A DNA stretch of 64,000 bases from Bacteroidetes bacterium 43-16. Its GTDB lineage: Bacteria > Bacteroidota > Bacteroidia > Chitinophagales > Chitinophagaceae. The notes under the pieces are model-generated. The model was given only the letters and a program-made list of their open reading frames with translations, ran no database searches and was not told the DNA's origin. This document shows, in pieces, positions 1-9,113 of the stretch (positions are counted from its first letter, which is position 1; every line of letters starts with the position of its first letter). Made by a program: the position numbers and the translations under genes. The DNA is taken from positions 62,001 to 126,000 of the forward strand of contig MKTB01000033.1 of NCBI GenBank assembly GCA_001897525.1. The letters are read 5' to 3'.

Positions 1-1281
1 TGCGCCATAGGCCAGGTTCCAGGCATTGGAACCACCAGTAATCCAGCTGAGCTGTGCAGAGTTAGTGCTGATATTTTGCGCGTTTAATGCTGAAGGTACA
101 TTACAGGTCAGAGAGGTAACGAAGCTACCGATGATCAATTCCTGCCTGCCAGATACAGCTGTTTTGCTGAGGGTATTATTCGCAGCATCTTTTGTAGCTG
201 CCCACAGTCCCCATACAGAGTCCATGCTGTAACGCTTGAAGAGGTCGATACCACCTTCAAAAGTATTGGCAGCAGGGAAGTTGGTATAATTGTACACCAG
301 GTTATAGCTGGTCGTATCCGTTACCGGGAACACGCCATAATAAACATTGTTGCTGCCGGGATTGCTGATGCCTGCAGTCGTGTTGGGCACAGCATTTACT
401 TTGAATAAATGAATACCAGTGGTATTATTGTTGATATTGTTCAGTTGTACATTCCCGTTGACCGCAGAGTTAAGGCTTAATGTATGGCCGGTATAAGAAG
501 CCGCATATAATTGTGCAGATTCATCACCTATAGAAGCACCGCTGGCAATGCGTGCAGGAGTATTGACAAAAGTGCCATTGAAAAAGCCGGTACTGCTCGC
601 AGCAGCATTAGTAACTGCTGTGCCGGAGGCCTCATCCATTCGGTAATAAGCTATCAGGCCGGTTTCTGTTCCACCCAGCTTGCGACACATATCGCTGCGG
701 ATATCGGCCACAGAACGTACCGTATTCCAGATGCGTACCTCATCCATGTCGCCATCTATCGGGTAAGCTCCGTTACCATCTGCGCCAATGCGAAACGGTA
801 AGGCCGCATCAATAGAGTAACCGGAATCTGTAGCGATGCTTACGGGGTTGCCGCTCTGTACACCATTTACATAAGCAGTAATGCTCCCGTTACGTTTTAC
901 CGTAACTGCGACGTGGTTCCATTTGGCATAATTGAGCGTCATATTTACATCCTTACGGGTACGGCCCGCAGCACGGAAGTTGAAGCGGAATGTATTGGCT
1001 GCATAGCGACACCATACGATGCCGGTATTACCGCCATTGTCCCAGTTTTTATTACCCAGGAATACCGGGTCAGAACTATTGCTTCTGACTTTGATCCACA
1101 TTTCTAAGGTAAAGTCTGATTGTGCCAGTGAGCGCGACAGGGAATCGCCCATGTTGACGTGGCTGTTCGCGCTGAAACTAAGTGCTTTGGCTGCACCCTG
1201 TCCATAAGATGAGGCACTTTTTCCCAGGCTTGTACCCAGCAACAGCAGGGTCAATAGCCTTAATAGTAATTTTGTGTTCAT
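1..1281 (-). CDS. LamG/concanavalin A-like domain secreted protein, followed by a likely fibronectin type III region (C-terminus runs off the window)
   Basis: Absent from the ORF track because it is open at the edge. Reverse strand from ATG at 1281 reads MNTKLLLRLLTLLLLGTSLGKSASSYGQGAAKALSFSANSHVNMGDSLSRSLAQSDFTLEMWIKVRS...GDMDEVRIWNTVRSVADIRSDMCRKLGG...GLIAYYRMDEASG: signal peptide plus typical LamG motifs (FTLEMWIK, DEVRIWN, YRMDE). Confidence 0.85.
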   Translation of the reverse strand, partial: MNTKLLLRLLTLLLLGTSLGKSASSYGQGAAKALSFSANSHVNMGDSLSRSLAQSDFTLEMWIKVRSNSSDPVFLGNKNWDNGGNTGIVWCRYAANTFRFNFRAAGRTRKDVNMTLNYAKWNHVAVTVKRNGSITAYVNGVQSGNPVSIATDSGYSIDAALPFRIGADGNGAYPIDGDMDEVRIWNTVRSVADIRSDMCRKLGGTETGLIAYYRMDEASGTAVTNAAASSTGFFNGTFVNTPARIASGASIGDESAQLYAASYTGHTLSLNSAVNGNVQLNNINNNTTGIHLFKVNAVPNTTAGISNPGSNNVYYGVFPVTDTTSYNLVYNYTNFPAANTFEGGIDLFKRYSMDSVWGLWAATKDAANNTLSKTAVSGRQELIIGSFVTSLTCNVPSALNAQNISTNSAQLSWITGGSNAWNLAYGA

Positions 1282-1342
1282 TATGTTTTGTTTGAAATAA
1301 GCTAAAGAAAAGCGGATGCCTTGCGGCACCCGCTGTGAAAGG

Positions 1343-2644
1343 TTATTGTAAAACGATTTTTCTTACCGTTTGTTTACCGTTATTGGTCACATTCATGAAG
1401 TAAATACCTTTAGGCAGTGTGGTCAGGTCAAAAGGTACTACCGTTAAACCTGTTGCACCCTGGGTGCTTTTGCTTTGTACTGCTGCGCCATTGATGTTCT
1501 GGATGCGGATCTCAATGTTGCCGGTCACATCTTTAAAGGCTACTTTAAAAGTACCGTTATTAGGGTTAGGGAAGATGCCAAATTCAATGGCCGCATTGCG
1601 CATATCTTCTACATAAGTAGGATTGGTCGGTTCTGTAGTATCTGTCGTGTCGTTCAATAACCATGATTTACCATCGAGGTTCCATGCAGGGTTGGTTTCC
1701 GGGCTTTCACAGCCTGATCCTTTCATGATGTGTGCTAATGCCGTTACCGCGATATCCGTTAATACCGGGGTGTTGTTCAATAAGGTCGTGTCCACCGGGT
1801 TGGCAGGCATATAATAGCTGCCGGGATCTGGTCCGGTGATCTGCAGATGTGGTACGCTCGGTCCTGATGCTACCCACCAGATATGACGTTCTGTATTGGA
1901 CTGGCCACCGTGCGTGGTACCTATACCGCCATGATCTGTCGTAAGCATGATCAGCCAGTCTTCCTGTGCATAAGTAGGACGTTGGTATAATTTCGCCAAC
2001 ACCTCACCTATTTCCTGGTCTACCGTTTGAATGGCATTCATATATTGCGGATTATTAGGATTGAAGCCTGAAGAGTGCCCTGCAGCATCAGTTTCATCAT
2101 AGTGGATGAACAGGATGTCCAGGTTGGGGTCATTCAACTGGATCTTGGCTGCAGCCGTTACGGCACCTTGCCCGTGTGTTCCGGCATCAATAGATTGATT
2201 AAAGCCACTGTTGAATACATATCCGGCAGTATTGTTACTGTTTGTAGGGTCGTTCATCGGGTCCCAGGTGATGATCTGTACGGCTTTCAGGTTAGGCAGA
2301 CATTCTTTGGCCCTTTTGGGAAAGTAAGGATAATTGGCATAGTTAGGGTTCGTATAGCTGTTGTTGGTGACCTGGTGTTTGGCTTCCCATACACCGGTCA
2401 GCATCGTAGACCAGGAGGCACCGCTGGAGGTAGCGCCACAATGCCAGGAGTCAAACGTGTACAGGCCATTCGCCATCAAAGTGTCGATATTAGGGGTGTT
2501 GGCCTGTTGCAAGGCATCTGATCTTACACCGTCGATACCGATGAATAATACTTTAGGCTTTTTAACTGTTCCTGTCTGTGCAGAAAGGGTTACAGCAGAA
2601 CCGATCAGTAATGCGCCGGTCAGTAATTTTTTAATCGTTTTCAT
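1343..2644 (-). CDS. Alkaline phosphatase superfamily / type I phosphodiesterase-like secreted protein with T9SS C-terminal sorting domain
   Basis: Signal peptide; VLFIGIDGVRSDALQQANTPNIDTLMANG metal-site motif; TTDHGG; C-terminal FPNPNNGTFKVAF...LPKGIYFMNVTNNGKQTVRKIVLQ. Confidence 0.85.
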   Translation of the reverse strand: MKTIKKLLTGALLIGSAVTLSAQTGTVKKPKVLFIGIDGVRSDALQQANTPNIDTLMANGLYTFDSWHCGATSSGASWSTMLTGVWEAKHQVTNNSYTNPNYANYPYFPKRAKECLPNLKAVQIITWDPMNDPTNSNNTAGYVFNSGFNQSIDAGTHGQGAVTAAAKIQLNDPNLDILFIHYDETDAAGHSSGFNPNNPQYMNAIQTVDQEIGEVLAKLYQRPTYAQEDWLIMLTTDHGGIGTTHGGQSNTERHIWWVASGPSVPHLQITGPDPGSYYMPANPVDTTLLNNTPVLTDIAVTALAHIMKGSGCESPETNPAWNLDGKSWLLNDTTDTTEPTNPTYVEDMRNAAIEFGIFPNPNNGTFKVAFKDVTGNIEIRIQNINGAAVQSKSTQGATGLTVVPFDLTTLPKGIYFMNVTNNGKQTVRKIVLQ

Positions 2645-2709
2645 TGCAGAGATGATTTGTATACGTTTTTAATGTGTTTGATTAAATATTTGGGATGAAA
2701 TGGTTTGTT

Positions 2710-5655
2710 TTAAAAATTATAGCGCAGGCCGATCAATCCTCTCATGGCATAGTACTCCGTCTTTAAAGGACGTTCCTTTTGTCCGCGGTACATGGTATAA
2801 GGCGTATTGGTCAGGTTGTTGATCTCTGTGAATACCGAGAAGTATTCTTTGAAATTGTAGGCAAAAGAGTAGTCCAGTGTCAGGCTACGGCCTACATATA
2901 CATCGTAGTCATTGCCCTGGTGCAGGATCAGCATTTTTTCAGAGGCAGGGTCCTTTACCGCGTAGAGGTTGAGCTCATATAAATAAGGATCGCGATAGTT
3001 AAGCCCGATGCGGGTAGTGATGCGTGGGTTTTCATAGAACAGTGCTACATTCAATACGTTGGGCGACTGCCGGGGTAAAGCCTGCGGCTTGTCTCGGGCA
3101 TCAATGCGCATTTGCGAGTAGGTATAAGAATAGTTGATGTTCACACCCAGGTTTTTCCAGATGCCCGGTAAGAAGCGCATTTTGCTCATAAGGGAAGCTT
3201 CGATACCTGCAGCAAAAGCTTCCGGTGCATTCTGGAATTTTTTGGCGATGACACCACCAGGGATCTGGAATTCATTCGATACCCCGTTATTGTCAGCACT
3301 GCTGCTTTCAAATGCGGTGTAGATGTGATCTTTCACCTGTTTGTAGAACCCGGATAGGCTAAACATACTGGAAGCGCTCATATAGCGTTCATAAGCCAGG
3401 TCATAGTTCCAGGAGTAAGTGGGCTTCAGGTCAGGGTTGCCGTAGACAAGGTCATTGTTAGAATAGTTGATGGCTGCGGCTCCAGGCTTTATCTCGTTGA
3501 AGTTAGGCCTGCGGAAAGAGCGGGTGATCGCCAGGCGCAGGTTTTGCTTATCGGTTATGGCATACTTTGCATTCAGCATAGGTAATACCGATAGGTAGCT
3601 TTTCCCGGAACGTACCGAAGTAAGGGCTACAGTGCCCAGTGCAGGGTCTACGGTAATAATACTGTCTGCTTCTACGGTAGGGCTGGTGTATTCTACTCTT
3701 ACACCCGGTACCAAAGTCAGCTGAGGGGCTATGTTCCATTCTGCCATGGCGTAAGCCGCATACACGCTTTCCTTGTATTTATAACTAGAGCCTACCATTT
3801 GCTGGAAGTAAGGCGTGCTCGTTCCGAATGGAATATGGCGCAGTGTATCGCCCAGGCTGTTCACGAAATTGTCGATCTGTTTGCCATTCAGGAAGGGGAG
3901 TAGTTTGCCGCGGTAAGGGCTGCCGAGTTCTGCAAGGAAGCCGCCTCTTTCATTGAAAGATCGGGGATTGAAGCTGTTGTAAAGGATAGAAGGGCTGAGG
4001 TCTTTATTGCGCTCCCAGAGCTCCAGGCCTGCATTGCGACGGCCTTCCTTGATCCGCATTTTGCTGCCGAATTTTATTTTTAATTTATTGGTGGCTGCAT
4101 ATTGAAGATCAATTTGAGCTACTATGGGATCTTTTTCCCAGGTCTCATTCGTTTCTGAATAAGCACGGGTAAAGGCAAATGAAGTATCGGAAGGATTGAT
4201 GAGCGGTACGTTTTCATATACCGGTTGTATGTTGCGGTAATCATCGCCATAGCCGGGTTCCGGGCTGTCGGTCTTCAATAATTTCAAGCGGTCGTATGCA
4301 TTGCGCTCATCAGTTACCTGTCCGTTCTCATCCAGGTAAAGAAAGTCTTTGAAGTTTATTGATTTTTCAAACTCTACAACATGGTAACCATTGCGCGGAT
4401 CTCCTTTGGCAAAAGGTACTGCACCATATTGGAAATGGTTACTGTAGCTGGCGATGCGCCAGTTGGCCGATAGTTTTGAAGAAGGCTTTAATTCTCCGCC
4501 TAGCTCAGCACCCCAGAAATTGGTCTGCATAATGTTGTGGATGTTCTGCAGCCGGATGGATTGCCCCCAGCCCGTGCTCCAGTTGTACATGGTCTTGCGG
4601 TTGTACTCTTCATCCGTCATGCGGCCATAAACACCTTTTGCATAGATCTTGGCGCGATCATTGAATTTATATTCCAGTGCAGCATTGGCCCCTACAGTAT
4701 TACGCTGCCCTTCATAATCCCTGAGTTCCAGGCGGGACAGGGACTGGTCAATATTTGATCCGTAGAATACCTGGTAGTTATCCGTTGCCCAGTTGCGTTT
4801 GTATAAAGATGCTCCGGCAAAATAGCCGAATTTGCCATCCTTGCTGCGGTTGCCATAAGCAAGCGCTCCGTTGAAGATGGGTTTCTGTGCCTGTGCATTG
4901 TATCCTGCACCCAGGTTTGCCTGGATAGATTTCTTGGCTGGTGCACTTTTCGTCATGAAGTTGGCGCTTCCGCCGATGGCATCACCTTCCATATCGGGCG
5001 ATAATGTTTTGGATACGACAATATAATCCACCATACTGGAAGGAAAGATGTCGAAGTTCATCGCGCGGGTCTTGGACTCTTCATCCGCTACGGGCATCCG
5101 GTCACCGTTTACCAGTGCGGCGCTCCAGTCGGAAGGCGTACCGCGAAAGGAGATGAAGCGGCCTTCTCCCTGGTCAGATTCCATTACTACTCCGGGCAGG
5201 CGCTGAACGGCTTCTGCTACATTGCGGTCCGGCAGCTTGGCTACCCCTTCTGCCGATACGATATTGGAGAAGACCAGGGAAGATTTCATCATGTTCAGCG
5301 CTTTGGTCTCGGTGCCGCGGGTATTGGCGGTCACCGAAACGGCACTGAGCATATGATCTGATTCTTTCAGTTCTATAAGGCCCAGGTCAAGGTCTCCGTT
5401 GAGGTCTATAGGTTGTGCATGGTTTTCGTAGCCCAGGGAAGATACCTGCAGGGTATATTGTCCCGTAGGGATACCTGTAAGGATAAATGTACCGTCCAGT
5501 TCTGTGACCGTATAGTATTGGTTGTTGGCCACAGATACCGTAATGCCGGGCAGCATGCCCTGCTGGTCTTTTATACTGCCTTTTATAGTGGCTGTCTGTG
5601 CCGCCACGGCCCCGGGTAAAATACTACAAACGATATATGTAGCTATGTTTTTCAT
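2710..5655 (-). CDS. TonB-dependent receptor with N-terminal carboxypeptidase-regulatory-like domain
   Basis: 981 aa; ATIKGSIKDQQGMLPGITVSV..., plug-like LPDRNVAEAVQRLPGV, C-terminal beta-strand ending in aromatic residue (GLRYNF). Confidence 0.93.
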   Translation of the reverse strand: MKNIATYIVCSILPGAVAAQTATIKGSIKDQQGMLPGITVSVANNQYYTVTELDGTFILTGIPTGQYTLQVSSLGYENHAQPIDLNGDLDLGLIELKESDHMLSAVSVTANTRGTETKALNMMKSSLVFSNIVSAEGVAKLPDRNVAEAVQRLPGVVMESDQGEGRFISFRGTPSDWSAALVNGDRMPVADEESKTRAMNFDIFPSSMVDYIVVSKTLSPDMEGDAIGGSANFMTKSAPAKKSIQANLGAGYNAQAQKPIFNGALAYGNRSKDGKFGYFAGASLYKRNWATDNYQVFYGSNIDQSLSRLELRDYEGQRNTVGANAALEYKFNDRAKIYAKGVYGRMTDEEYNRKTMYNWSTGWGQSIRLQNIHNIMQTNFWGAELGGELKPSSKLSANWRIASYSNHFQYGAVPFAKGDPRNGYHVVEFEKSINFKDFLYLDENGQVTDERNAYDRLKLLKTDSPEPGYGDDYRNIQPVYENVPLINPSDTSFAFTRAYSETNETWEKDPIVAQIDLQYAATNKLKIKFGSKMRIKEGRRNAGLELWERNKDLSPSILYNSFNPRSFNERGGFLAELGSPYRGKLLPFLNGKQIDNFVNSLGDTLRHIPFGTSTPYFQQMVGSSYKYKESVYAAYAMAEWNIAPQLTLVPGVRVEYTSPTVEADSIITVDPALGTVALTSVRSGKSYLSVLPMLNAKYAITDKQNLRLAITRSFRRPNFNEIKPGAAAINYSNNDLVYGNPDLKPTYSWNYDLAYERYMSASSMFSLSGFYKQVKDHIYTAFESSSADNNGVSNEFQIPGGVIAKKFQNAPEAFAAGIEASLMSKMRFLPGIWKNLGVNINYSYTYSQMRIDARDKPQALPRQSPNVLNVALFYENPRITTRIGLNYRDPYLYELNLYAVKDPASEKMLILHQGNDYDVYVGRSLTLDYSFAYNFKEYFSVFTEINNLTNTPYTMYRGQKERPLKTEYYAMRGLIGLRYNF

Positions 5656-5678
5656 TAGGAATGATTGAATAAGAAAAA

Positions 5679-6116
5679 TTAATTGTGTTGATGTGCCTCT
5701 TCGTGATCATGATGCTTCGGGTCCGGTACTTCCGGCTTCGGATGCAGGCTGTCTCTGTGCTGTATCATCATCTGTGCATATTCCGGGATGCGGAAGTATT
5801 GTACGATCGGGATTACTTCGTTGTAAAAATTTTCTTTAAAGAATAAGGCTCTTTCTGTAACGGGTAGTGTGGCAAAAATGGATTTATACTCTTTTATGCA
5901 GGCATTAAAGACTTCTTCGGCTTTTTCTGTTACGCTTAAGGGTAGTTGAAACTTCTGTACCTTATAAATATCGCCGGCTATTGCAAAGCGATGGGTCAAC
6001 ATATTGACCTGTACCTCTTTTGTCATTTGTGTCCTGCTGTCTGAAGGTGAGCCCGCTATCGCAGGAGGGATGCTGCTGCAGGTGGCGAGGCCGATGAGGA
6101 GGATGATCTTTTTCAT
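5679..6116 (-). CDS. Small exported hypothetical protein with His-rich C-terminus
   Basis: Internal ATG of the 5679..6149 ORF gives MKKIILLIGLATCSSIPPAIA signal peptide; C-term HHDHEEAHQHN. Confidence 0.65.
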   Translation of the reverse strand: MKKIILLIGLATCSSIPPAIAGSPSDSRTQMTKEVQVNMLTHRFAIAGDIYKVQKFQLPLSVTEKAEEVFNACIKEYKSIFATLPVTERALFFKENFYNEVIPIVQYFRIPEYAQMMIQHRDSLHPKPEVPDPKHHDHEEAHQHN

Positions 6117-6210
6117 AAAGCTTCTTTTTTGAAGAATTGAACAGAACAAAAGTAATCAACGTTTGTTTACATATGCTTAACTCTTGTTTACCAAATTGTT
6201 AATTTAAGAA

Positions 6211-6226
6211 GTAAACATTTATTTAC
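6211..6226. promoter_or_regulatory. Candidate operator GTAAACATTTATTTAC
   Basis: GTAAA-N6-TTTAC inverted repeat between divergent 5679(-) and 6286(+), matching two similar sites upstream of 6940. Confidence 0.5.
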
Positions 6227-6285
6227 ATTATAGTATGCGCCAATTGAGAAAGAGGTAATAACTTTGGTGTATATATATACGACAC

Positions 6286-6855
6286 ATGGAAGGAGCATTT
6301 TTGTTAGAGGTAAGCCGCAGGATCAAAGAATACCGGTATGAAAAACGATTGACGGTACAGCAGCTGGCAGATCGTTCAGGGGTGAGCAAGGGCCTGATCT
6401 CCCAGATCGAGAACGGAAGAAGTATTCCTTCCCTTCCTGTATTGTTCAGCATTATCCAGTCGCTGGAGATGGCCGTAAGCCATTTTTTCAGCGGTATTAA
6501 TTTGCAGATGCCTAATGTGATCGTGCAACGTAAAAAAGACTATGAATCCTTTACCAAAGAGGATGCCAAGGGTTTTTTGTACAAACGTATCTTCGTGAAA
6601 AGCCTTGCTTCTTCTACCGTTGATTTTGTGATCCTGGAGTTAAGCAAAAATGCAAAAAGAGAAGAGGTAGTGACGGATGCTTTTGAATACAAGTATATGA
6701 TACAAGGTGAATGTGAGTACCTGATCAATGGAGAGACTTATGCTTTGTCGGAAGGAGATTCTTTATTTTTTGACGGTCGTCTCCCACACCTGCCCCGGAA
6801 CACGGGTACCGATAAATGCATTATGCTGATCGTTTATTTCTTTAATCAAAAGTAA
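6286..6855 (+). CDS. XRE-family HTH regulator with C-terminal cupin domain
   Basis: RIKEYRYEKRLTVQQLADRSGVSKGLISQIENGRSIPSLPVL helix-turn-helix; cupin-like YMIQGECEYLINGETYALSEGDSLFFDGRLPHLPRN. Confidence 0.93.
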   Translation: MEGAFLLEVSRRIKEYRYEKRLTVQQLADRSGVSKGLISQIENGRSIPSLPVLFSIIQSLEMAVSHFFSGINLQMPNVIVQRKKDYESFTKEDAKGFLYKRIFVKSLASSTVDFVILELSKNAKREEVVTDAFEYKYMIQGECEYLINGETYALSEGDSLFFDGRLPHLPRNTGTDKCIMLIVYFFNQK

Positions 6856-6856
6856 A

Positions 6857-6878
6857 CAAATACTAAACATTAATTTAG
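6857..6878 (+). promoter_or_regulatory. Candidate operator copy 1: CAAATACTAAACATTAATTTAG
   Basis: CTAAA-N6-TTTAG palindrome within a 22-bp unit repeated at 6919-6940. Confidence 0.5.
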
Positions 6879-6918
6879 CATTAAGGTAACATAGGCTGAG
6901 TACTTTCGCGCAGAGATA

Positions 6919-6940
6919 CAAATACTAAACTTTAGTTTAA
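6919..6940 (+). promoter_or_regulatory. Candidate operator copy 2: CAAATACTAAACTTTAGTTTAA, overlapping the start codon at 6940
   Basis: 22-bp direct repeat of 6857-6878 (3 mismatches); contains perfect TAAACT-TT-AGTTTA. Confidence 0.5.
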
Positions 6941-8250
6941 TGAATGTAAAGCGCAGATTGACGGCCGAAGCCAATTCGTTTTCCTTTATTTGTTTTGCCA
7001 CCCTGGCTTCTTTCCTGACCTATACGGCTATGTATGCGGTAAGAAAGGCTTTTGTTGCCGGTACTTATGACGGGCAGGCTTTCCTGGGTGTGGATTATAA
7101 GATCTGGCTGGTATGTGCACAGACGATCGGCTATACTTTATCTAAATATATAGGTATAAAAGTGGTGGCCGAGAATACTGCCCGGCAGCGTCCCCGCTAT
7201 ATTATCGGGCTTATCCTTATTTCTGTGCTGGCACTGGCTTTATTTGCCCTTATTCCTGCTCCTTATAATATATTAGCACTTTTCCTGAACGGCCTGCCCA
7301 TAGGTATGATCTTCGGCCTGATCTTTAATTACCTGGAGGGCCGCAGAAGTACCGAGATCCTGGTGGTAGGACTGACCATCACGCAGATTGTTTCATCCGG
7401 TTTTATCAAAAGTATCGGACAGTACTTTATCCATACTTTAGGAGTGGCCGATAGCTGGATGCCTTTCCTGGTGGGGATTTGCTTCCTGCCCGTGCTTTTG
7501 CTGGCGGTATGGATGCTGGAGCAGTTGCCCCGGCAGACGGCCGAGGATATCGCCCTCAAGTCGGTACGTATGCCTATGAACAAAAGTGAACGCCTTGCTT
7601 TTTTCCGTTTCTTTTTTAGCGGCCTGGCTATATTTATGGTCAGTTATATACTGATGACCAGCTACCGTGATTTCCGGGATAATTTTGCACCGGAAATATG
7701 GCGCGGGCTGGGCTTTGAAGGTAATGCTTCCATTTTTACCATCAGCGAGATACCGGTGTCGGTGATTATATTGCTGCTGATGATCTTTATGCAAGGCATC
7801 CGGGACAATCTGCGTGCTTTTATGCTGATCCATGCCATCAGTTTTGTGGGTGCCATTATTATGCTGCTGAGTACCTTTTGCTATGGCTCGGGGATGATCA
7901 GCCCGGAGGTATGGATCTGCGCGACGGGTATTGGCCTTTATATCGCTTATGTGCCGGCAAATACTATATTTTTTGAACGTATGCTGGCGGTATTCCGCTA
8001 CCCGGGCAATGCCGGTTTTATCGGGGTTATGGCCGATTTCTTCGGTTATTGCGGAAGTATTGGTGTGCTCTTCTATAAAAATTTCTACGACAGCAAGATG
8101 AGCTATGTAGATTTTTTCTACCATACTACTATTTTTATCGGGGCGCTTTTGCTCATCAGCCAGGCGGCTTCTGCCTTTTATTTCCTGCGTAAAGCAAGGG
8201 CTAAGCGTAAAGAAATGTCTTCAGAACAACTCAACAAAAGTTTAGTATAA
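6940..8250 (+). CDS. MFS-like membrane protein, DUF5690 family
   Basis: 436 aa polytopic protein; FASFLTYTAMYAVRKAFVAGTY...; adjacent to phosphonatase-like hydrolase. Confidence 0.8.
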   Translation: MNVKRRLTAEANSFSFICFATLASFLTYTAMYAVRKAFVAGTYDGQAFLGVDYKIWLVCAQTIGYTLSKYIGIKVVAENTARQRPRYIIGLILISVLALALFALIPAPYNILALFLNGLPIGMIFGLIFNYLEGRRSTEILVVGLTITQIVSSGFIKSIGQYFIHTLGVADSWMPFLVGICFLPVLLLAVWMLEQLPRQTAEDIALKSVRMPMNKSERLAFFRFFFSGLAIFMVSYILMTSYRDFRDNFAPEIWRGLGFEGNASIFTISEIPVSVIILLLMIFMQGIRDNLRAFMLIHAISFVGAIIMLLSTFCYGSGMISPEVWICATGIGLYIAYVPANTIFFERMLAVFRYPGNAGFIGVMADFFGYCGSIGVLFYKNFYDSKMSYVDFFYHTTIFIGALLLISQAASAFYFLRKARAKRKEMSSEQLNKSLV

Positions 8251-8300
8251 GTAATTTATTGTTTTATATTTGTAAACTATATTCATTTTAAACATTTAAT

Positions 8301-9005
8301 ATGCAGAACGAATTTATTAAACTGGCTATTTTTGATATGGCAGGCACTACGGTCTATGATGATGATTTTGTAACCAAGGCATTGTGCAAGGCGCTGGCGA
8401 CACAGGAGTATATGGTACCGCTTTCAGCAGCTAATGAAGTGATGGGGATTGCCAAGCCGGTAGCGATTAAAATGTTGCTGGAACGTTTTTACCCAGAAGC
8501 TGCACCAACTGCAGATATTGATACTCTGCATGATACTTTTTTGCAGATCATGATCGATTTTTACCGTAATGAGCCGGGCATTTGTGAGATCGAAGGGGCT
8601 ACGGATACTTTTAAGGCTTTGCAGTCTCAAGGGATCAAAGTAGGTCTGGACACGGGTTTCAGCCGGGATATTACCGATATTATTATTGAACGCCTGGGCT
8701 GGCAGGATCTGCTGGATGTGAGCGTGAGCAGCGATGAGGTAGCGCAGGGCAGGCCTTACCCGGATATGATCTGGAAAGCTATGGAGCTGACCGGGATCAG
8801 TGAGGTGCAGCAGGTAGCCAAGGTGGGCGATACACCTGTAGACCTGGAAGAGGGCCATCGTGCCGGATGTGCCCTGGTAGTAGGGGTGTTGAGCGGAGCT
8901 AATGGCAAAGAAGTATTAGAGCAGTATCCACACACACATATTGTCGATTCTGTAAGTGACATTACAGGATTAATTCATTCTTTTCAGCTTGCTGCAGTAA
9001 AATAG
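8301..9005 (+). CDS. Phosphonatase-like HAD-superfamily hydrolase
   Basis: KLAIFDMAGTTVYDDDFV (HAD motif I, phosphonatase-like DMAGTT), KVGDTPVDLEEGHRAGC motif. Confidence 0.9.
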   Translation: MQNEFIKLAIFDMAGTTVYDDDFVTKALCKALATQEYMVPLSAANEVMGIAKPVAIKMLLERFYPEAAPTADIDTLHDTFLQIMIDFYRNEPGICEIEGATDTFKALQSQGIKVGLDTGFSRDITDIIIERLGWQDLLDVSVSSDEVAQGRPYPDMIWKAMELTGISEVQQVAKVGDTPVDLEEGHRAGCALVVGVLSGANGKEVLEQYPHTHIVDSVSDITGLIHSFQLAAVK

Positions 9006-9035
9006 AAAATTCGCAGGCAGCATTGTTTTAGGTTA

Positions 9036-9067
9036 AAAGGCTGGCTATATTTTAGCCGGCCTTTTTG
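9036..9067 (+). terminator. Rho-independent terminator
   Basis: AAAGGCTGGCTA TATTT TAGCCGGCCTTTTTG hairpin plus T-run after the 8301 CDS. Confidence 0.8.
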
Positions 9068-9113
9068 TTGGAGCTGAGGAATAAGCTTTGAATGCCTGGA
9101 TATTCGGGCTTAA

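Noticed and set aside
2075-2521. 148-aa plus-strand ORF antisense to the phosphoesterase
   Set aside because: No start context or motifs; sense gene is strongly supported.
7438-8124. 228-aa minus-strand ORF
   Set aside because: Antisense inside the DUF5690 transporter; His/Gln-rich shadow translation.
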